Below are positions 22,473 through 32,180 of a DNA stretch of 64,000 bases, piece after piece. The stretch comes from Rhizobium rosettiformans (lineage in GTDB: Bacteria; Pseudomonadota; Alphaproteobacteria; Rhizobiales; Rhizobiaceae), in assembly GCF_016806065.1 (NCBI RefSeq), contig NZ_CP032405.1:496001-560000 (forward strand). The letters run 5' to 3'. The translations under genes and the position numbers were made by a program. Within the stretch, counting starts at the first letter, position 1. Every line of letters starts with the position of its first letter. The notes beneath the pieces were generated by a model, which was given only the letters and a program-made list of their open reading frames with translations, did no database searches and was not told the DNA's origin.

Positions 22473-23450
22473 ATGCCGAAATCCGCCTTCATCGCCCTTT
22501 TTGCGGCAGCGACTGCCATGGGACTGACCGTCAGCCATGCCGCTGATCTCAAACTCGAAGCTGTCGACATCACGGAGATGAAGGCGGTCTACGGCCAGAT
22601 CCAGCCGCGCAACAGCGTCCTGGCCCGGACAAGGCTGGGAGGCACCCTGGTCGAACTGAATGTCACCGAAGGCGACATCGTCAAGGCTGGCGATGTGATC
22701 GCCGAAGTGAAGGACGACAAGATCGACTTCCAGATCAAGGCCGTCGACGCTCAGCTACAGGGCCTCAATGCTTCTCTGCGGGATTCTGAGGTCGAACTGG
22801 ATCGTGCCGATCGGCTGGTGCGCAGTGGCGCCACCAGCACCCAGCGCCTCGATCAGTTGAAGACCCAGCTGGACGTCATGACCAACCAGGTACGCCAGGC
22901 AGAAGCCCAGCGCTCCGTACTGGTCCAGCAAGCGTCGGAAGGCGCAGTGCTCGCCCCCTCTGAAGGGCGCATCATCGCCGTTCCCGTGACCCGCGATGCC
23001 GTCGTCATGGCTGGCGAGACGATTGCGACCATCGCTGGCGGCGGCTTCTTCCTGCGGCTCGCAATCCCCGAGCGTCATGCACAGGACCTGACACAGGGGG
23101 CGCCGATCCGCATCGAAGCGAGCGGCACGACGCTCGAAGGCGAACTCGTGAAGATCTATCCGCTGATCGAAGGCGGCCGGGTGACAGCCGATGTCGAGGT
23201 CGACGGACTCGATACCGATTTCGTCGCGGCAAGGGTTTTGGTGGAACTGCCGATCGGCAAACGCCGGGCACTCATGGTGCCGGCAACCTCCCTGTCGAAC
23301 CGGTCAGGCGTCAACTTCGTCGCCGTGCGCGAAAACGACAAGATCGTCGAACGCGCTGTGGTCGCGGGCAGGCCTCTGGAGATCGACGGTGAGAAGCAGG
23401 TCGAAATACTCTCGGGCCTCGTGGCCGGCGATATCGTGGTGACAGAATGA
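22473..23450 (+). CDS. RND efflux periplasmic adaptor (membrane fusion protein)
   Basis: A 325-residue protein of the HlyD/AcrA family. The signal peptide ends near residue 23 (VSHA). The lipoyl-like half-motif GTLVELNVTEGDIVKAGDVIAEV is split by a helical hairpin (about 85-150) from the second half VLAPSEGRIIAVPV, followed by a beta-barrel and a membrane-proximal domain. It bridges the inner-membrane pump encoded next to an outer-membrane channel, which is not in the window. Its stop overlaps the pump start by 4 bases. The substrate is unknown; the repressor upstream suggests sulfur-related or electrophile stress. Confidence 0.88.
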   Translation: MPKSAFIALFAAATAMGLTVSHAADLKLEAVDITEMKAVYGQIQPRNSVLARTRLGGTLVELNVTEGDIVKAGDVIAEVKDDKIDFQIKAVDAQLQGLNASLRDSEVELDRADRLVRSGATSTQRLDQLKTQLDVMTNQVRQAEAQRSVLVQQASEGAVLAPSEGRIIAVPVTRDAVVMAGETIATIAGGGFFLRLAIPERHAQDLTQGAPIRIEASGTTLEGELVKIYPLIEGGRVTADVEVDGLDTDFVAARVLVELPIGKRRALMVPATSLSNRSGVNFVAVRENDKIVERAVVAGRPLEIDGEKQVEILSGLVAGDIVVTE

Positions 23451-26400
23451 ACACTCCCGTCGACAGATCCCCCAATAGGCCGGAACCGGATGACGATACG
23501 CCCATGACCAATCTGGGCATTGCCGGCCATTTGACACGCGCTTTCATCAAGTCGCCGCTCACACCGCTCTTCCTGATTGCCGCCTTCGCATTCGGTCTTG
23601 TGGCCCTGCTCTCGCTCCCGCGTGAGGAAGAGCCACAGATCTCCGTGCCCATGGTCGATATCATCGTCCAGGCCCCGGGCCTGCGCGCCGACGATGCGCA
23701 GAAGCTGATCACCGAGCCGCTCGAGACCATCGTCAAGAGCATCAACGGCGTCGAGCACATCTACTCCCAGTCCATGGACAACATGGTCATGGTCACCGCC
23801 CGCTTCCTGGTCGGCACCTCCGCGGATGCCGCGGTGCTGCGCGTCCACGACAAGGTGCGCGCCAACATCGACCGCATCCCCGTCGGCATCGCCGAGCCCA
23901 AGGTGGTCGGCCGTGGCATCGATGACGTTGCGATCGTCACCCTCACTTTCTCCCCGACGAAAGACGCGAGCGGCCATGTCGGCGCCAATGACCTGACCCG
24001 GATCGTCCGCGAAGTCCGCAACGAGGTCGCAAAGGTCGATAATGTTGGCCTCACCTATGTCGTCGGCGAAACCAACGAGATCATCCGCATCTCGCCACAG
24101 CCGGAAAAGCTCGCCCTTTACGGCATCACCCTGCAACAGCTTGCCGGCAAGGTCGGCGGCGCCAATACCGCCATGCCGGCCTCTCAGGTGCGCGAAGGCG
24201 GTCGCCAGATCGATGTGATCGCCGGCGAAACCCTCGCTTCCCCGGCCGAGATCGGCAATCTCCTGCTGACGGCCCGCGATGGCCGGCCGGTCTATGTCCG
24301 CGATGTCGCGACCATCGACTTTGCCACAGACACCAGCGAAGCCCTCGTTTCCACCCTGCGCAAGGACGGCGACACCGTCGAACGCGTGCCCTCGGTCACG
24401 CTTGCCATCGCCAAGCGCGCCGGCTCCAACGCGGTCGTGGTCGCCGAGGCGATCCTCGAGCGCGTCGAAGCCCTGGAAGGCAAGCTGATCCCAGAGGACA
24501 TCCGTGTCGAGGTCACCCGCGACTACGGCGAAACCGCGAATGAAAAGGCGAACGAGCTCCTCTATCACCTCGGCCTCGCGACCGTTTCGATCATCGCGCT
24601 GGTCTGGCTGGCGATCGGCAGGCGCGAAGCGCTGGTCGTGGCCATCGTCATTCCCGTGACGATCCTGCTCACCCTCTTCGCTTCCTGGCTGATGGGCTAC
24701 ACGCTAAATCGGGTCTCGCTCTTCGCGCTCATCTTCTCCATCGGCATTCTCGTCGACGATGCCATCGTCGTCATCGAGAATATCGCCCGCCACTGGGGCA
24801 TGGGCGACAAGCGCTCGCGCCGTCGCAGCGCCATCGAGGCGGTCGCCGAGGTCGGCAATCCGACGATCGTCGCAACACTGACCGTCGTCGCCGCCCTCCT
24901 GCCGATGCTCTTCGTCTCCGGCATGATGGGCCCCTATATGAGCCCGATCCCGGCCAATGCCTCGGCCGCGATGATCTTCTCCTTCTTCGTCGCCGTTATG
25001 GTCACCCCCTGGCTGATGCTGAAGGTCGCCGGGAATGCGCCCGTGCACGCCCATGCCGATCACGAGACCGGCGGCATACTGGGCCGGATGTACGCGGCAA
25101 CTGCCCGCCCCATCCTTGCAACAAAGACCCGCAGCTGGGTCTTCCTGATCCTCGTCGGCGTACTGACGCTCGGATCGCTGAGCCTCTTCTACACCAAGCA
25201 TGTCACGGTGAAGCTGCTGCCCTTCGACAACAAGTCGGAGCTGCAGGTCACCATTGATCTGCCGGAAGGCTCCTCCGTCGAGGCGACCGACGCCGTGGCC
25301 CAGGCCGTGGGGCGCACCGTGCTCGACATGCCGGAAGTGGTCTCCGTCCAGACGCATGCTGGAACAGCGGCACCCTTCAACTTCAACGGTCTTGTCCGTC
25401 ACGCCTATATGCGCGCCGCTTCCTATCAGGGAGACGTCGCGATCAACCTGACGCCCAAGGCCGATCGCGATCGCACGAGCCACGATATTGCCCTCGATAT
25501 CCGCCAGAAGATTGCAGGCATCGCCATGCCCGAGGGCACCAGCCTTAAGGTCGTCGAGCCACCGCCGGGACCGCCGGTCATGGCAACCCTGCTCGCCGAG
25601 ATCTATGGCCCAACGCCTGAGATCCGCCGCGCCGTGGCCGAAAAGGTCGAGGCAGCCTTCCGCTCGGTGCCCTTCATCGTCGACGTCGACAACTCCTATG
25701 GCGTGGAAGCACCGCGCAAGCGGCTGGTCATCTCGACCGACGACGCGGAATTCTACCGTGTCGAGGAAGGCGACGTCTTCGACACAATCGCGATCCTCGC
25801 GAACGGCAAGACCATCGGCTACTCGCATCGCGGCGAAGGCCGTCCGCCGATCCCGATCCGGCTGGAACGCGCAAAGAGTGAGAAGGTGATCGACGAGCGT
25901 TTCCTTTCGACGCCGATGCCGGCCAATGTCCTGCCCGGTGACAAGGGTGTCGTCGAACTCGGCGACGTCGTGCGCGTCATCGACGAAAAGACCACGCTGC
26001 CGATCTTCCGGCACAACGGCATCAATGCAGAAATGGTGACGGCCGAACTCGCCGGCGACTTCGAAGCGCCCCTTTACGGCATGCTCGCTGTGCAGGAAGC
26101 GATTGACGCGCAGGACTGGACGGGACTTCCCAAGCCGGTGATCTCCCTCAACGGCCAGCCGACCAACGAGGATCAGGCAACGCTTCTCTGGGATGGCGAA
26201 TGGGAAGTCACCTGGGTGACCTTCCGCGACATGGGGGCAGCCTTCATGATTGCGCTCCTCGGCATCTACATCCTCGTCGTCGCCCAGTTCGGTTCGTTCA
26301 AGGTTCCGCTGGTGATCCTCACACCCGTGCCATTGACCTTCATCGGCATTCTCGGCGGCCACTGGCTCTTCGGCGCGCCCTTCTCTGCCACCTCGATGAT

Positions 26401-26692
26401 CGGCTTCATCGCCCTTGCAGGCATCATCGTCCGCAACTCGATCCTGCTGGTGGATTTCATCCGCCACGCCGATCACACCGGGAAAACGCTAACCGATGTT
26501 CTGATCGAAGCCGGGTCGATCCGTTTCAAGCCGATCCTCCTGACCGCGCTTGCCGCGATCATCGGTGCGGCCGTTATCCTGACCGACCCGATCTTCCAGG
26601 GGCTGGCGATCTCGCTGCTCTTCGGCCTTATCTCGTCGACCCTGCTGACGGTCCTGGTGATCCCCGCAATCTATCGGGTGCTACGCACCTGA
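23447..26692 (+). CDS. RND efflux pump, inner-membrane permease
   Basis: A 1081-residue transporter of the AcrB/MexB superfamily. It shows two copies of the helix 1 plus large periplasmic loop arrangement. The TM4 block LIFSIGILVDDAIVVIENI near residue 425-445 contains the paired aspartates of the proton relay. The C-terminal half has FIALAGIIVRNSILLVDFI. The protein exports small toxic compounds using the proton gradient, in complex with the adaptor encoded upstream. The N-terminus of about 25 extra polar residues makes an internal ATG (23504, MTNLGIAGHL) a possible start. The operon ends at the strong terminator at 26713. Confidence 0.88.
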   Translation: MNTPVDRSPNRPEPDDDTPMTNLGIAGHLTRAFIKSPLTPLFLIAAFAFGLVALLSLPREEEPQISVPMVDIIVQAPGLRADDAQKLITEPLETIVKSINGVEHIYSQSMDNMVMVTARFLVGTSADAAVLRVHDKVRANIDRIPVGIAEPKVVGRGIDDVAIVTLTFSPTKDASGHVGANDLTRIVREVRNEVAKVDNVGLTYVVGETNEIIRISPQPEKLALYGITLQQLAGKVGGANTAMPASQVREGGRQIDVIAGETLASPAEIGNLLLTARDGRPVYVRDVATIDFATDTSEALVSTLRKDGDTVERVPSVTLAIAKRAGSNAVVVAEAILERVEALEGKLIPEDIRVEVTRDYGETANEKANELLYHLGLATVSIIALVWLAIGRREALVVAIVIPVTILLTLFASWLMGYTLNRVSLFALIFSIGILVDDAIVVIENIARHWGMGDKRSRRRSAIEAVAEVGNPTIVATLTVVAALLPMLFVSGMMGPYMSPIPANASAAMIFSFFVAVMVTPWLMLKVAGNAPVHAHADHETGGILGRMYAATARPILATKTRSWVFLILVGVLTLGSLSLFYTKHVTVKLLPFDNKSELQVTIDLPEGSSVEATDAVAQAVGRTVLDMPEVVSVQTHAGTAAPFNFNGLVRHAYMRAASYQGDVAINLTPKADRDRTSHDIALDIRQKIAGIAMPEGTSLKVVEPPPGPPVMATLLAEIYGPTPEIRRAVAEKVEAAFRSVPFIVDVDNSYGVEAPRKRLVISTDDAEFYRVEEGDVFDTIAILANGKTIGYSHRGEGRPPIPIRLERAKSEKVIDERFLSTPMPANVLPGDKGVVELGDVVRVIDEKTTLPIFRHNGINAEMVTAELAGDFEAPLYGMLAVQEAIDAQDWTGLPKPVISLNGQPTNEDQATLLWDGEWEVTWVTFRDMGAAFMIALLGIYILVVAQFGSFKVPLVILTPVPLTFIGILGGHWLFGAPFSATSMIGFIALAGIIVRNSILLVDFIRHADHTGKTLTDVLIEAGSIRFKPILLTALAAIIGAAVILTDPIFQGLAISLLFGLISSTLLTVLVIPAIYRVLRT

Positions 26693-26712
26693 AAGAACTG
26701 ACCTGAGGATTA

Positions 26713-26743
26713 ATGGCCGCGCCGCAAGCGCGGCCATTTTTAT
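26713..26743 (+). terminator. Strong intrinsic terminator after the RND operon
   Basis: A perfect 10-bp GC-rich stem (26713-26722 with 28-37) around a CGCAA loop, followed by a T-run. It separates the sulfide module from the photosynthesis cluster. Confidence 0.9.
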
Positions 26744-26791
26744 TTGGACAGAAGATTCTCAGCACACCCCCTTCAAAGCGACATTAAAAAG

Positions 26792-26809
26792 TGTAAACTA
26801 AATTTTACA
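26792..26809. promoter_or_regulatory. PpsR/CrtJ-type operator of bchI
   Basis: TGTAAACTAAATTTTACA, a complete TGT-N12-ACA palindrome with conserved TGTAA and TTTACA arms, 21 bases before the bchI start. It contains a -10-like TAAACT at 26794-26799, with TTCAAA at 26772-26777 as possible -35. Binding of the oxygen/light-responsive repressor PpsR (CrtJ) would block the promoter. The ppsR gene itself is not in the window. Confidence 0.8.
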
Positions 26810-26829
26810 CTCAAGCTGAGGCGGGACCC

Positions 26830-27879
26830 ATGGCCCAACCATTCCCATTCGCCGCCATCGTCGCCCAAGAGGACATGAAGAAGGCCCTCCTGATGGCGGC
26901 CGTCGAACCTTTGCTCGGCGGCGTGCTGATCTTCGGCGATCGCGGCACGGGAAAATCCACGGCAGTCCGCGCCCTGACGGAGCTACTGCCACCGATCGAA
27001 ACGCGCGACGGTTGCCGTTACAACTGCCTTCCGGCAGAGCCGCAATCCGCCTGCACCGTCTGCAATGCCTCAAGCGGACTTAAGCCACCTGCTATCGTCA
27101 AGCATCGCGCACCGATGATCGATCTGCCACTAGGCGCGACCGAAGATCGTGTCTGCGGCTCGCTCGACATCGAAAAGGCCCTGGTCGCCGGGGAGAAGCA
27201 CTTCGAGCCCGGGCTCCTGGCCGCCGCCAATCGCGGCTTCCTCTACATTGATGAGATCAATCTGCTGGAAGATCACCTTGTTGATCTGCTGCTCGACGCA
27301 GCAGCCTCCGGCGTCAATGTCGTCGAGCGCGAGGGCCTGAGCATCCGCCACGCTGCCCGTTTTGTCCTCGTTGGCAGCGGCAATCCGGAAGAAGGCGATC
27401 TCAGACCGCAATTGCTCGATCGCTTCGGTCTTTCCGTCGACGTGCGCACCATCGACGATCTCGACCAGCGCATCGAGGTGATCCGTCGCCGCGATACCTA
27501 CGAGACAGACCCGCGCGGTTTCATCAAGCTCTGGGCCAAGCGAGACGCAGCCGTCGGTCGCCGGGTGATCGCCGCGCGAAAAATTCTCCGTCAGGTGGAG
27601 ATCCCCGACCATGTGGTGAGGCGCATGTCGCAGCTCTGTTTGCGTCTCGGGATCGACGGCATGCGCGGCGAGCTGACCCTGATGCGCGCCAGTCGAGCTG
27701 CCGCAGCGCTCTCCGCGCGTCTGCAGGTCACCTGGGATGATGTCGCCGACATCGCGCCCATGGTGCTTTGTCATCGCCTGCGCCGCGACCCGCTTGACGA
27801 TGCCGGTTCTGCACCACGCATCGAGCGCGCCCTGGCGTCGATCGACGACACAGGCAAAGACCGTCACGCCCATGGCTGA
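26830..27879 (+). CDS. bchI: Magnesium chelatase subunit I
   Basis: A 349-residue AAA+ ATPase. Walker A is GDRGTGKST (residues 37-45), Walker B is FLYIDEINLLEDH near 137-149, and the sensor region GSGNPEEGDLRPQLLDRFG follows. The cysteine-containing insertion after the Walker A strand is typical of BchI. With BchD it forms a two-tiered ring that drives ATP-dependent insertion of magnesium into protoporphyrin IX by BchH. It is the first gene of the bchI-bchD-bchO-crtI-crtB unit and lies under the PpsR-type site at 26792. Its stop overlaps bchD by 8 bases. Confidence 0.96.
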   Translation: MAQPFPFAAIVAQEDMKKALLMAAVEPLLGGVLIFGDRGTGKSTAVRALTELLPPIETRDGCRYNCLPAEPQSACTVCNASSGLKPPAIVKHRAPMIDLPLGATEDRVCGSLDIEKALVAGEKHFEPGLLAAANRGFLYIDEINLLEDHLVDLLLDAAASGVNVVEREGLSIRHAARFVLVGSGNPEEGDLRPQLLDRFGLSVDVRTIDDLDQRIEVIRRRDTYETDPRGFIKLWAKRDAAVGRRVIAARKILRQVEIPDHVVRRMSQLCLRLGIDGMRGELTLMRASRAAAALSARLQVTWDDVADIAPMVLCHRLRRDPLDDAGSAPRIERALASIDDTGKDRHAHG

Positions 27880-29707
27880 ACTTGGCCCCCACGACGCCTA
27901 TGAGAAGGCCCTTGACGACAGGGGGGCCGAACTGTGGGCGGATGCGCGGCTGGCGATCGAGCTACTTGGCCTGGGAGGCGCGAGCCTCGGCGGCGTCTGG
28001 CTGAAGGGCCGATCGGGCGGTGTGCGCGATTTTTTCATGTCACGACTCCAGGAACGCCTCGGGATCGGCTTTGTCCGCCTGCCACCCGGCACATCTGCGG
28101 CCAATCTCTCAGGCGGCGTGGATCTCGCGGCAACCGCTGCGACAGGAAGCCTCGTCCGACAACAGGGTCTTCTGACCAGGGCCGAAGGTGGCGGACTGAT
28201 GGTTCCCATGGCAGAACGCCTCGACCCGTCGCTCGCCGCCATGGTCGCCCGCGCGATGGATCAACCTGCAGAGAGCAGCTTTCTGCTGGTCGCCCTCGAC
28301 GAATCCCTTGATGATGAAGCCCCGCTTTCCACAGGAATTGCCGATCGCCTTGCGCTGCGCATCGATCTCGACGGCATCGGCTGGCATCATGTGAACGGCA
28401 CGGAGACAGAACCAGCACGATTGCAGGCCCCGGCCACCAACTGGCAGGATGTGACGATCAATGATCGGCTGCTGAAGGGCCTCTCCACGATCTCGGCAAT
28501 ATCAGGCCATGGCTCGACCCGCATATTGGCCCATCTCGCACGCACGGCACGACTTCTGGCGTGTCGCGAGGACCGTACGGCAGTTGAGGAGCGCGACGCC
28601 CTGACGGCCCTTCGCCTTTGCCTTGGTCTGCGACTGACGCCTCAGGCTGAAGCGCCGGCCGAGCAGCCGGACGATCCATCGACAGATGTTCCTCCCCGCC
28701 AGGACGAAGAACCGGTTAATCCTTCGGCTTCGACGGACCCGGCCGATCAGGATCAAGACAACAATGCCGATAAGCCAACACAGCTCGACGCGCTGAAGGA
28801 AATGCTGGCGGCCATCAAGGCAGGTGCGCTCTCGGCAGATCCTTGGCTCACTATCGCCCAGCGCCCCAGCCGCAACGGGGGCGGGGCGGGTAAATCGGGT
28901 GACCTGCATAAGAACACCCGGCGGGGACGGCCTTTCGGCATCGGGCTCGCGCCGCCCCATCCGGAGGCTAGGCCCGACATCATCGCGACCCTGCGCGCAG
29001 CAGCGCCCTTTCAACGCATCCGGGCCGCCCAGCGGCAGGCTCTGGGTGTGGCGAACCCTCGTCCATCGTCCGGAGCCACGGCGCCGCGCGCCTATGTCAG
29101 CCGCGATGACTTCCGGTATCTGCGTCTGCGCCATGCAGCCCCGTCCACGGCAATCTTTGTCGTCGACGCCTCGGGTTCCACCGCGCTGGAACGCCTCGGC
29201 GAAACCAAGGGCGCGATTGAACAACTCCTGACGCGCTGTTACGTCCGCCGCGACGAAGTAGCCTTGATCGCCTTCAGGGGCACAAGCGCTGAGCTGCTTC
29301 TGCCACCGACCCGCTCGCTCACCGCCGCGAAGCGCCAACTTGCCGCCCTCCCCGGCGGCGGGCCAACGCCGCTTGCTGCGGGGCTGAAAGCCGGCCTTGA
29401 GCTGGCGCTCTCTGTCGAGCGACGCGGCAGCAGCCCTGTGCTGGTCCTGCTGACCGATGGCAGCGGCAACATCGCCCTCGATGGCACCCCTGATCGGGCC
29501 TTGGCCGCCGAAGAACTCTCGCGTCTTGCCCGAAACTGCAAATCCAGGGACTTGAAGACGATCTGCATCGACATTGCACGCCGCCCCCGCGAAAGCGTGA
29601 CCACTCTTGCGAACATGCTCGGCGCCGACTTGCACATCTTGCGAAAAGCCGATGCCGGTCATGTCTCACAACTCGTGGACCGCTCGATGCAGGAGGCGCG
29701 CGCATGA
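27872..29707 (+). CDS. bchD: Magnesium chelatase subunit D
   Basis: A 611-residue protein, usual for BchD. It has an inactive AAA-like N-terminal domain, a Pro/acidic linker (about residues 265-305) and a C-terminal von Willebrand A domain with the MIDAS motif DASGSTA near residue 430. The domain reads IFVVDASGSTALERLG, and LVLLTDGSGN follows. BchD is the platform between the BchI ring and BchH. The start at 27872 (MAELGPHDAYEKAL) overlaps the end of bchI (ATGGCTGA). The longer open frame upstream is antisense-quality sequence inside bchI. Confidence 0.95.
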   Translation: MAELGPHDAYEKALDDRGAELWADARLAIELLGLGGASLGGVWLKGRSGGVRDFFMSRLQERLGIGFVRLPPGTSAANLSGGVDLAATAATGSLVRQQGLLTRAEGGGLMVPMAERLDPSLAAMVARAMDQPAESSFLLVALDESLDDEAPLSTGIADRLALRIDLDGIGWHHVNGTETEPARLQAPATNWQDVTINDRLLKGLSTISAISGHGSTRILAHLARTARLLACREDRTAVEERDALTALRLCLGLRLTPQAEAPAEQPDDPSTDVPPRQDEEPVNPSASTDPADQDQDNNADKPTQLDALKEMLAAIKAGALSADPWLTIAQRPSRNGGGAGKSGDLHKNTRRGRPFGIGLAPPHPEARPDIIATLRAAAPFQRIRAAQRQALGVANPRPSSGATAPRAYVSRDDFRYLRLRHAAPSTAIFVVDASGSTALERLGETKGAIEQLLTRCYVRRDEVALIAFRGTSAELLLPPTRSLTAAKRQLAALPGGGPTPLAAGLKAGLELALSVERRGSSPVLVLLTDGSGNIALDGTPDRALAAEELSRLARNCKSRDLKTICIDIARRPRESVTTLANMLGADLHILRKADAGHVSQLVDRSMQEARA

Positions 29708-30612
29708 CACTCGGGCGCGATCGACTGAACTGGGAAACGGACGGCCGCAACTGGCCGAACCGCAGCGCAAGCCAGTTCGTGAAGACCAATGCCTGTGACT
29801 GGCATGTTCAGATCGCGGGGCCTGACACTGCACCGATGATCCTCTTACTGCACGGCACAGGCGCGTCCTCCCATTCCTGGCGCCATCTCGTGCCGCTGCT
29901 TAGCACGCGCTTCCGCGTCGTGGCGCCCGACCTTCCCGGCCACGGCTTCACCCGTCCGCGCGGAACAACAGACCTCTCGCTCTCCGGCATGGTGCGGGCA
30001 TTGACGGAATTGCTCTCGGAGCTGGATCGCTGCCCCGCTGTCATCATCGGACATTCGGCCGGTGCTGCCATCGCCGTCACGCTGGCGGCCAGCAAGGCCG
30101 CTGCCGTGCCGCGCCATGTCATCGGTATCAACGGCGCCTACCTGCCGATCCGTGGCAACGCACTGTTTTCGCCGTTGGCCAAGGCGCTCTTCGCCAACCC
30201 ATTTTCCGCTTCGATGTTTTCCCTGATGTCACGGGTGACCCCGCTAGGCGGCAATCTGCTGACCGCCACCGGCTCACCGATCGATGAGGAAGGGCGCGCG
30301 ATCTACCGCGTGCTGCTTGCCTCCCCCGCCCATGTTCGCGGCGCGCTCGGCATGATGGCCGCCTGGGACCTGTCCCGTTTCGACGCCACCTTGCAGCGCC
30401 TGCCCTTCCCCATGACGCTGATCGCCGCCAAGGACGACCCCATGGTGCCGATCGAAAACTCTCAACACGCAGCGCGCCAAGCTCCGGGGAGCCGGCTCGT
30501 GCTGACGGACAAGGGCGGACACCTTCTGCATGAATGCCGGCCCGCCGACGTAGTCCAGTGGCTGGACGAAGCCATCGGAAACCAGCGACCAAATGGAGCG
30601 GATGCAGCATGA
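29704..30612 (+). CDS. bchO: BchO, alpha/beta hydrolase of the magnesium chelatase operon
   Basis: A 302-residue alpha/beta-hydrolase. The oxyanion-hole segment is LHGTGASSHSWRH and the nucleophile elbow is GHSAGAA near residue 119. An acidic residue in KDDPMVP and the histidine in KGGHLLHE complete a triad. BchO is conserved next to bchID in purple bacteria and is presumed to assist Mg insertion or a related pigment step; its reaction is not established. ATGA overlaps join it to bchD upstream and crtI downstream. Confidence 0.93.
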   Translation: MTLGRDRLNWETDGRNWPNRSASQFVKTNACDWHVQIAGPDTAPMILLLHGTGASSHSWRHLVPLLSTRFRVVAPDLPGHGFTRPRGTTDLSLSGMVRALTELLSELDRCPAVIIGHSAGAAIAVTLAASKAAAVPRHVIGINGAYLPIRGNALFSPLAKALFANPFSASMFSLMSRVTPLGGNLLTATGSPIDEEGRAIYRVLLASPAHVRGALGMMAAWDLSRFDATLQRLPFPMTLIAAKDDPMVPIENSQHAARQAPGSRLVLTDKGGHLLHECRPADVVQWLDEAIGNQRPNGADAA

Positions 30613-32180
30613 ATGTCGCCAGCCGTTTTCCCAGACACAAACCCAAACCTGTCGACAACAGACCGCATGCCGTCGTGATCGGTGCTGGTGTCGGAGGTCT
30701 TGCGACGGGCGCCCTGCTCGGCGCCAAGGGCTATCGCGTCACGATCATAGATCCGCTGGACGAACCCGGCGGGCGTGCCTACGCCCATCGCCAGGATGGT
30801 TTCACCTTCGACGCCGGGCCGACCATCATCACAGCCCCCTGGCTTTTCGAAAAGCTCTGGCATGACTGCGGTGGACGCCTGAGTGACGATGTCGAACTCC
30901 GGCCAAACACCCCTTTTTACCGCGTGCGCTTCGATGACGGTACAGTCTTCGACTATTCCGGCGACCGCGCGGCGATGGAAACGCAGATCGCGAAGATCGA
31001 ACCGAGGGATGTCGCGGGCTATCGCAGCTTTCTCGACGAGAGCCGGCGGATCTATGAAGTCGCCTTCGAGCAACTGGCGCACAAACCCTTCCACAGCCTG
31101 CTGTTCACGGCAAAGACGCTTGCCGGCCTCGTGCGCCTGGGCGGCTATCGCTCCGTCTATTCGGTTGTCTCGAAGCATTTCAAGAGCGACAAGCTGCGCA
31201 CCCTCTTCTCCTTCCATCCGCTGCTGATCGGCGGAAACCCCTTCTCGGCCACCTCGTTCTACTGCCTGATCGCCCATCTCGAGGGCAAATATGGCGTGCA
31301 TCATGCGATCGGCGGCACGAACGCGCTGGTGCGCGGCATCGCCTCGCTCGTCACCCGCAATGGTGGACAGATACGGCTGAATGAAACCATAACCGAAATC
31401 GAGACGGAGGGGCGTCGGGCAACGGCCGTACGCCTGGCATCCGGCGAGCGGATCGCTGCCGACATTGTCATCTCGAATGCCGATCCCGCCACCACCTATG
31501 GCAAGCTTCTGAAGCAGCATCCCCGGAAACGCTGGACCGATGCCAAGCTCAAACGTGGCGACTATTCGATGAGCCTCTTCGTCTGGTACTTCGGGACGAA
31601 CCGCCGCTATGACGATGTCCTGCATCACACGATGCTTTTCGGGCCGCGCTATCGCGGACTTCTCGACGACATCTTCCGGAATCACCGCCTCGCGGACGAT
31701 TTCAGCCTCTATCTGCACCGACCGACGGCGAGCGATCCCTCTCTGGCTCCGCCCGGCGGCGATGCCTTCTACGTCTTGAGCCCGGTGCCGAACCTCGAAA
31801 GCGGGACCGACTGGAACGAGGCAGCCGAAATCTACCGCCGCAAGATCGAAAAACGGCTCGAGGAAACCATGCTGCCCGGTCTTTCAGAGAGCATCGTCTC
31901 CTCGCGAATTGCGACCCCGCTCGACTTCCGCGACAGGCTTCTCTCCTGGCAGGGGGCCGCCTTCGCGCTTGAACCCAAGCTCTTTCAGAGCGCCTGGTTC
32001 CGACCGCATAACAGAAGCGAGGAACTCGACAATCTCTTCCTCTGCGGTGCTGGCACACATCCCGGTGCAGGCCTCCCGGGCGTCGTGTCGTCGGCGCGCA
32101 TCGTTGCCGATCTCGTACCGGATCCAGCCAGCATCTTGGCCGAAACCTGGCATCGCCAGACACGGGAGAAGCGCCCATGA
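30609..32180 (+). CDS. crtI: Phytoene desaturase
   Basis: A 523-residue FAD enzyme. The N-terminal dinucleotide motif is VIGAGVGGLATGALLGAKGY (residues about 20-39) followed by PGGRAY. The C-terminal FLCGAGTHPGAGLPGVVSSA is the bacterial phytoene dehydrogenase signature. It converts phytoene to neurosporene or lycopene at the membrane. The start at 30609 shares ATGA with the bchO stop. The crtD product in this window is a paralogue. CrtI rather than CrtD is chosen because crtB follows directly. Confidence 0.93.
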   Translation: MNVASRFPRHKPKPVDNRPHAVVIGAGVGGLATGALLGAKGYRVTIIDPLDEPGGRAYAHRQDGFTFDAGPTIITAPWLFEKLWHDCGGRLSDDVELRPNTPFYRVRFDDGTVFDYSGDRAAMETQIAKIEPRDVAGYRSFLDESRRIYEVAFEQLAHKPFHSLLFTAKTLAGLVRLGGYRSVYSVVSKHFKSDKLRTLFSFHPLLIGGNPFSATSFYCLIAHLEGKYGVHHAIGGTNALVRGIASLVTRNGGQIRLNETITEIETEGRRATAVRLASGERIAADIVISNADPATTYGKLLKQHPRKRWTDAKLKRGDYSMSLFVWYFGTNRRYDDVLHHTMLFGPRYRGLLDDIFRNHRLADDFSLYLHRPTASDPSLAPPGGDAFYVLSPVPNLESGTDWNEAAEIYRRKIEKRLEETMLPGLSESIVSSRIATPLDFRDRLLSWQGAAFALEPKLFQSAWFRPHNRSEELDNLFLCGAGTHPGAGLPGVVSSARIVADLVPDPASILAETWHRQTREKRP

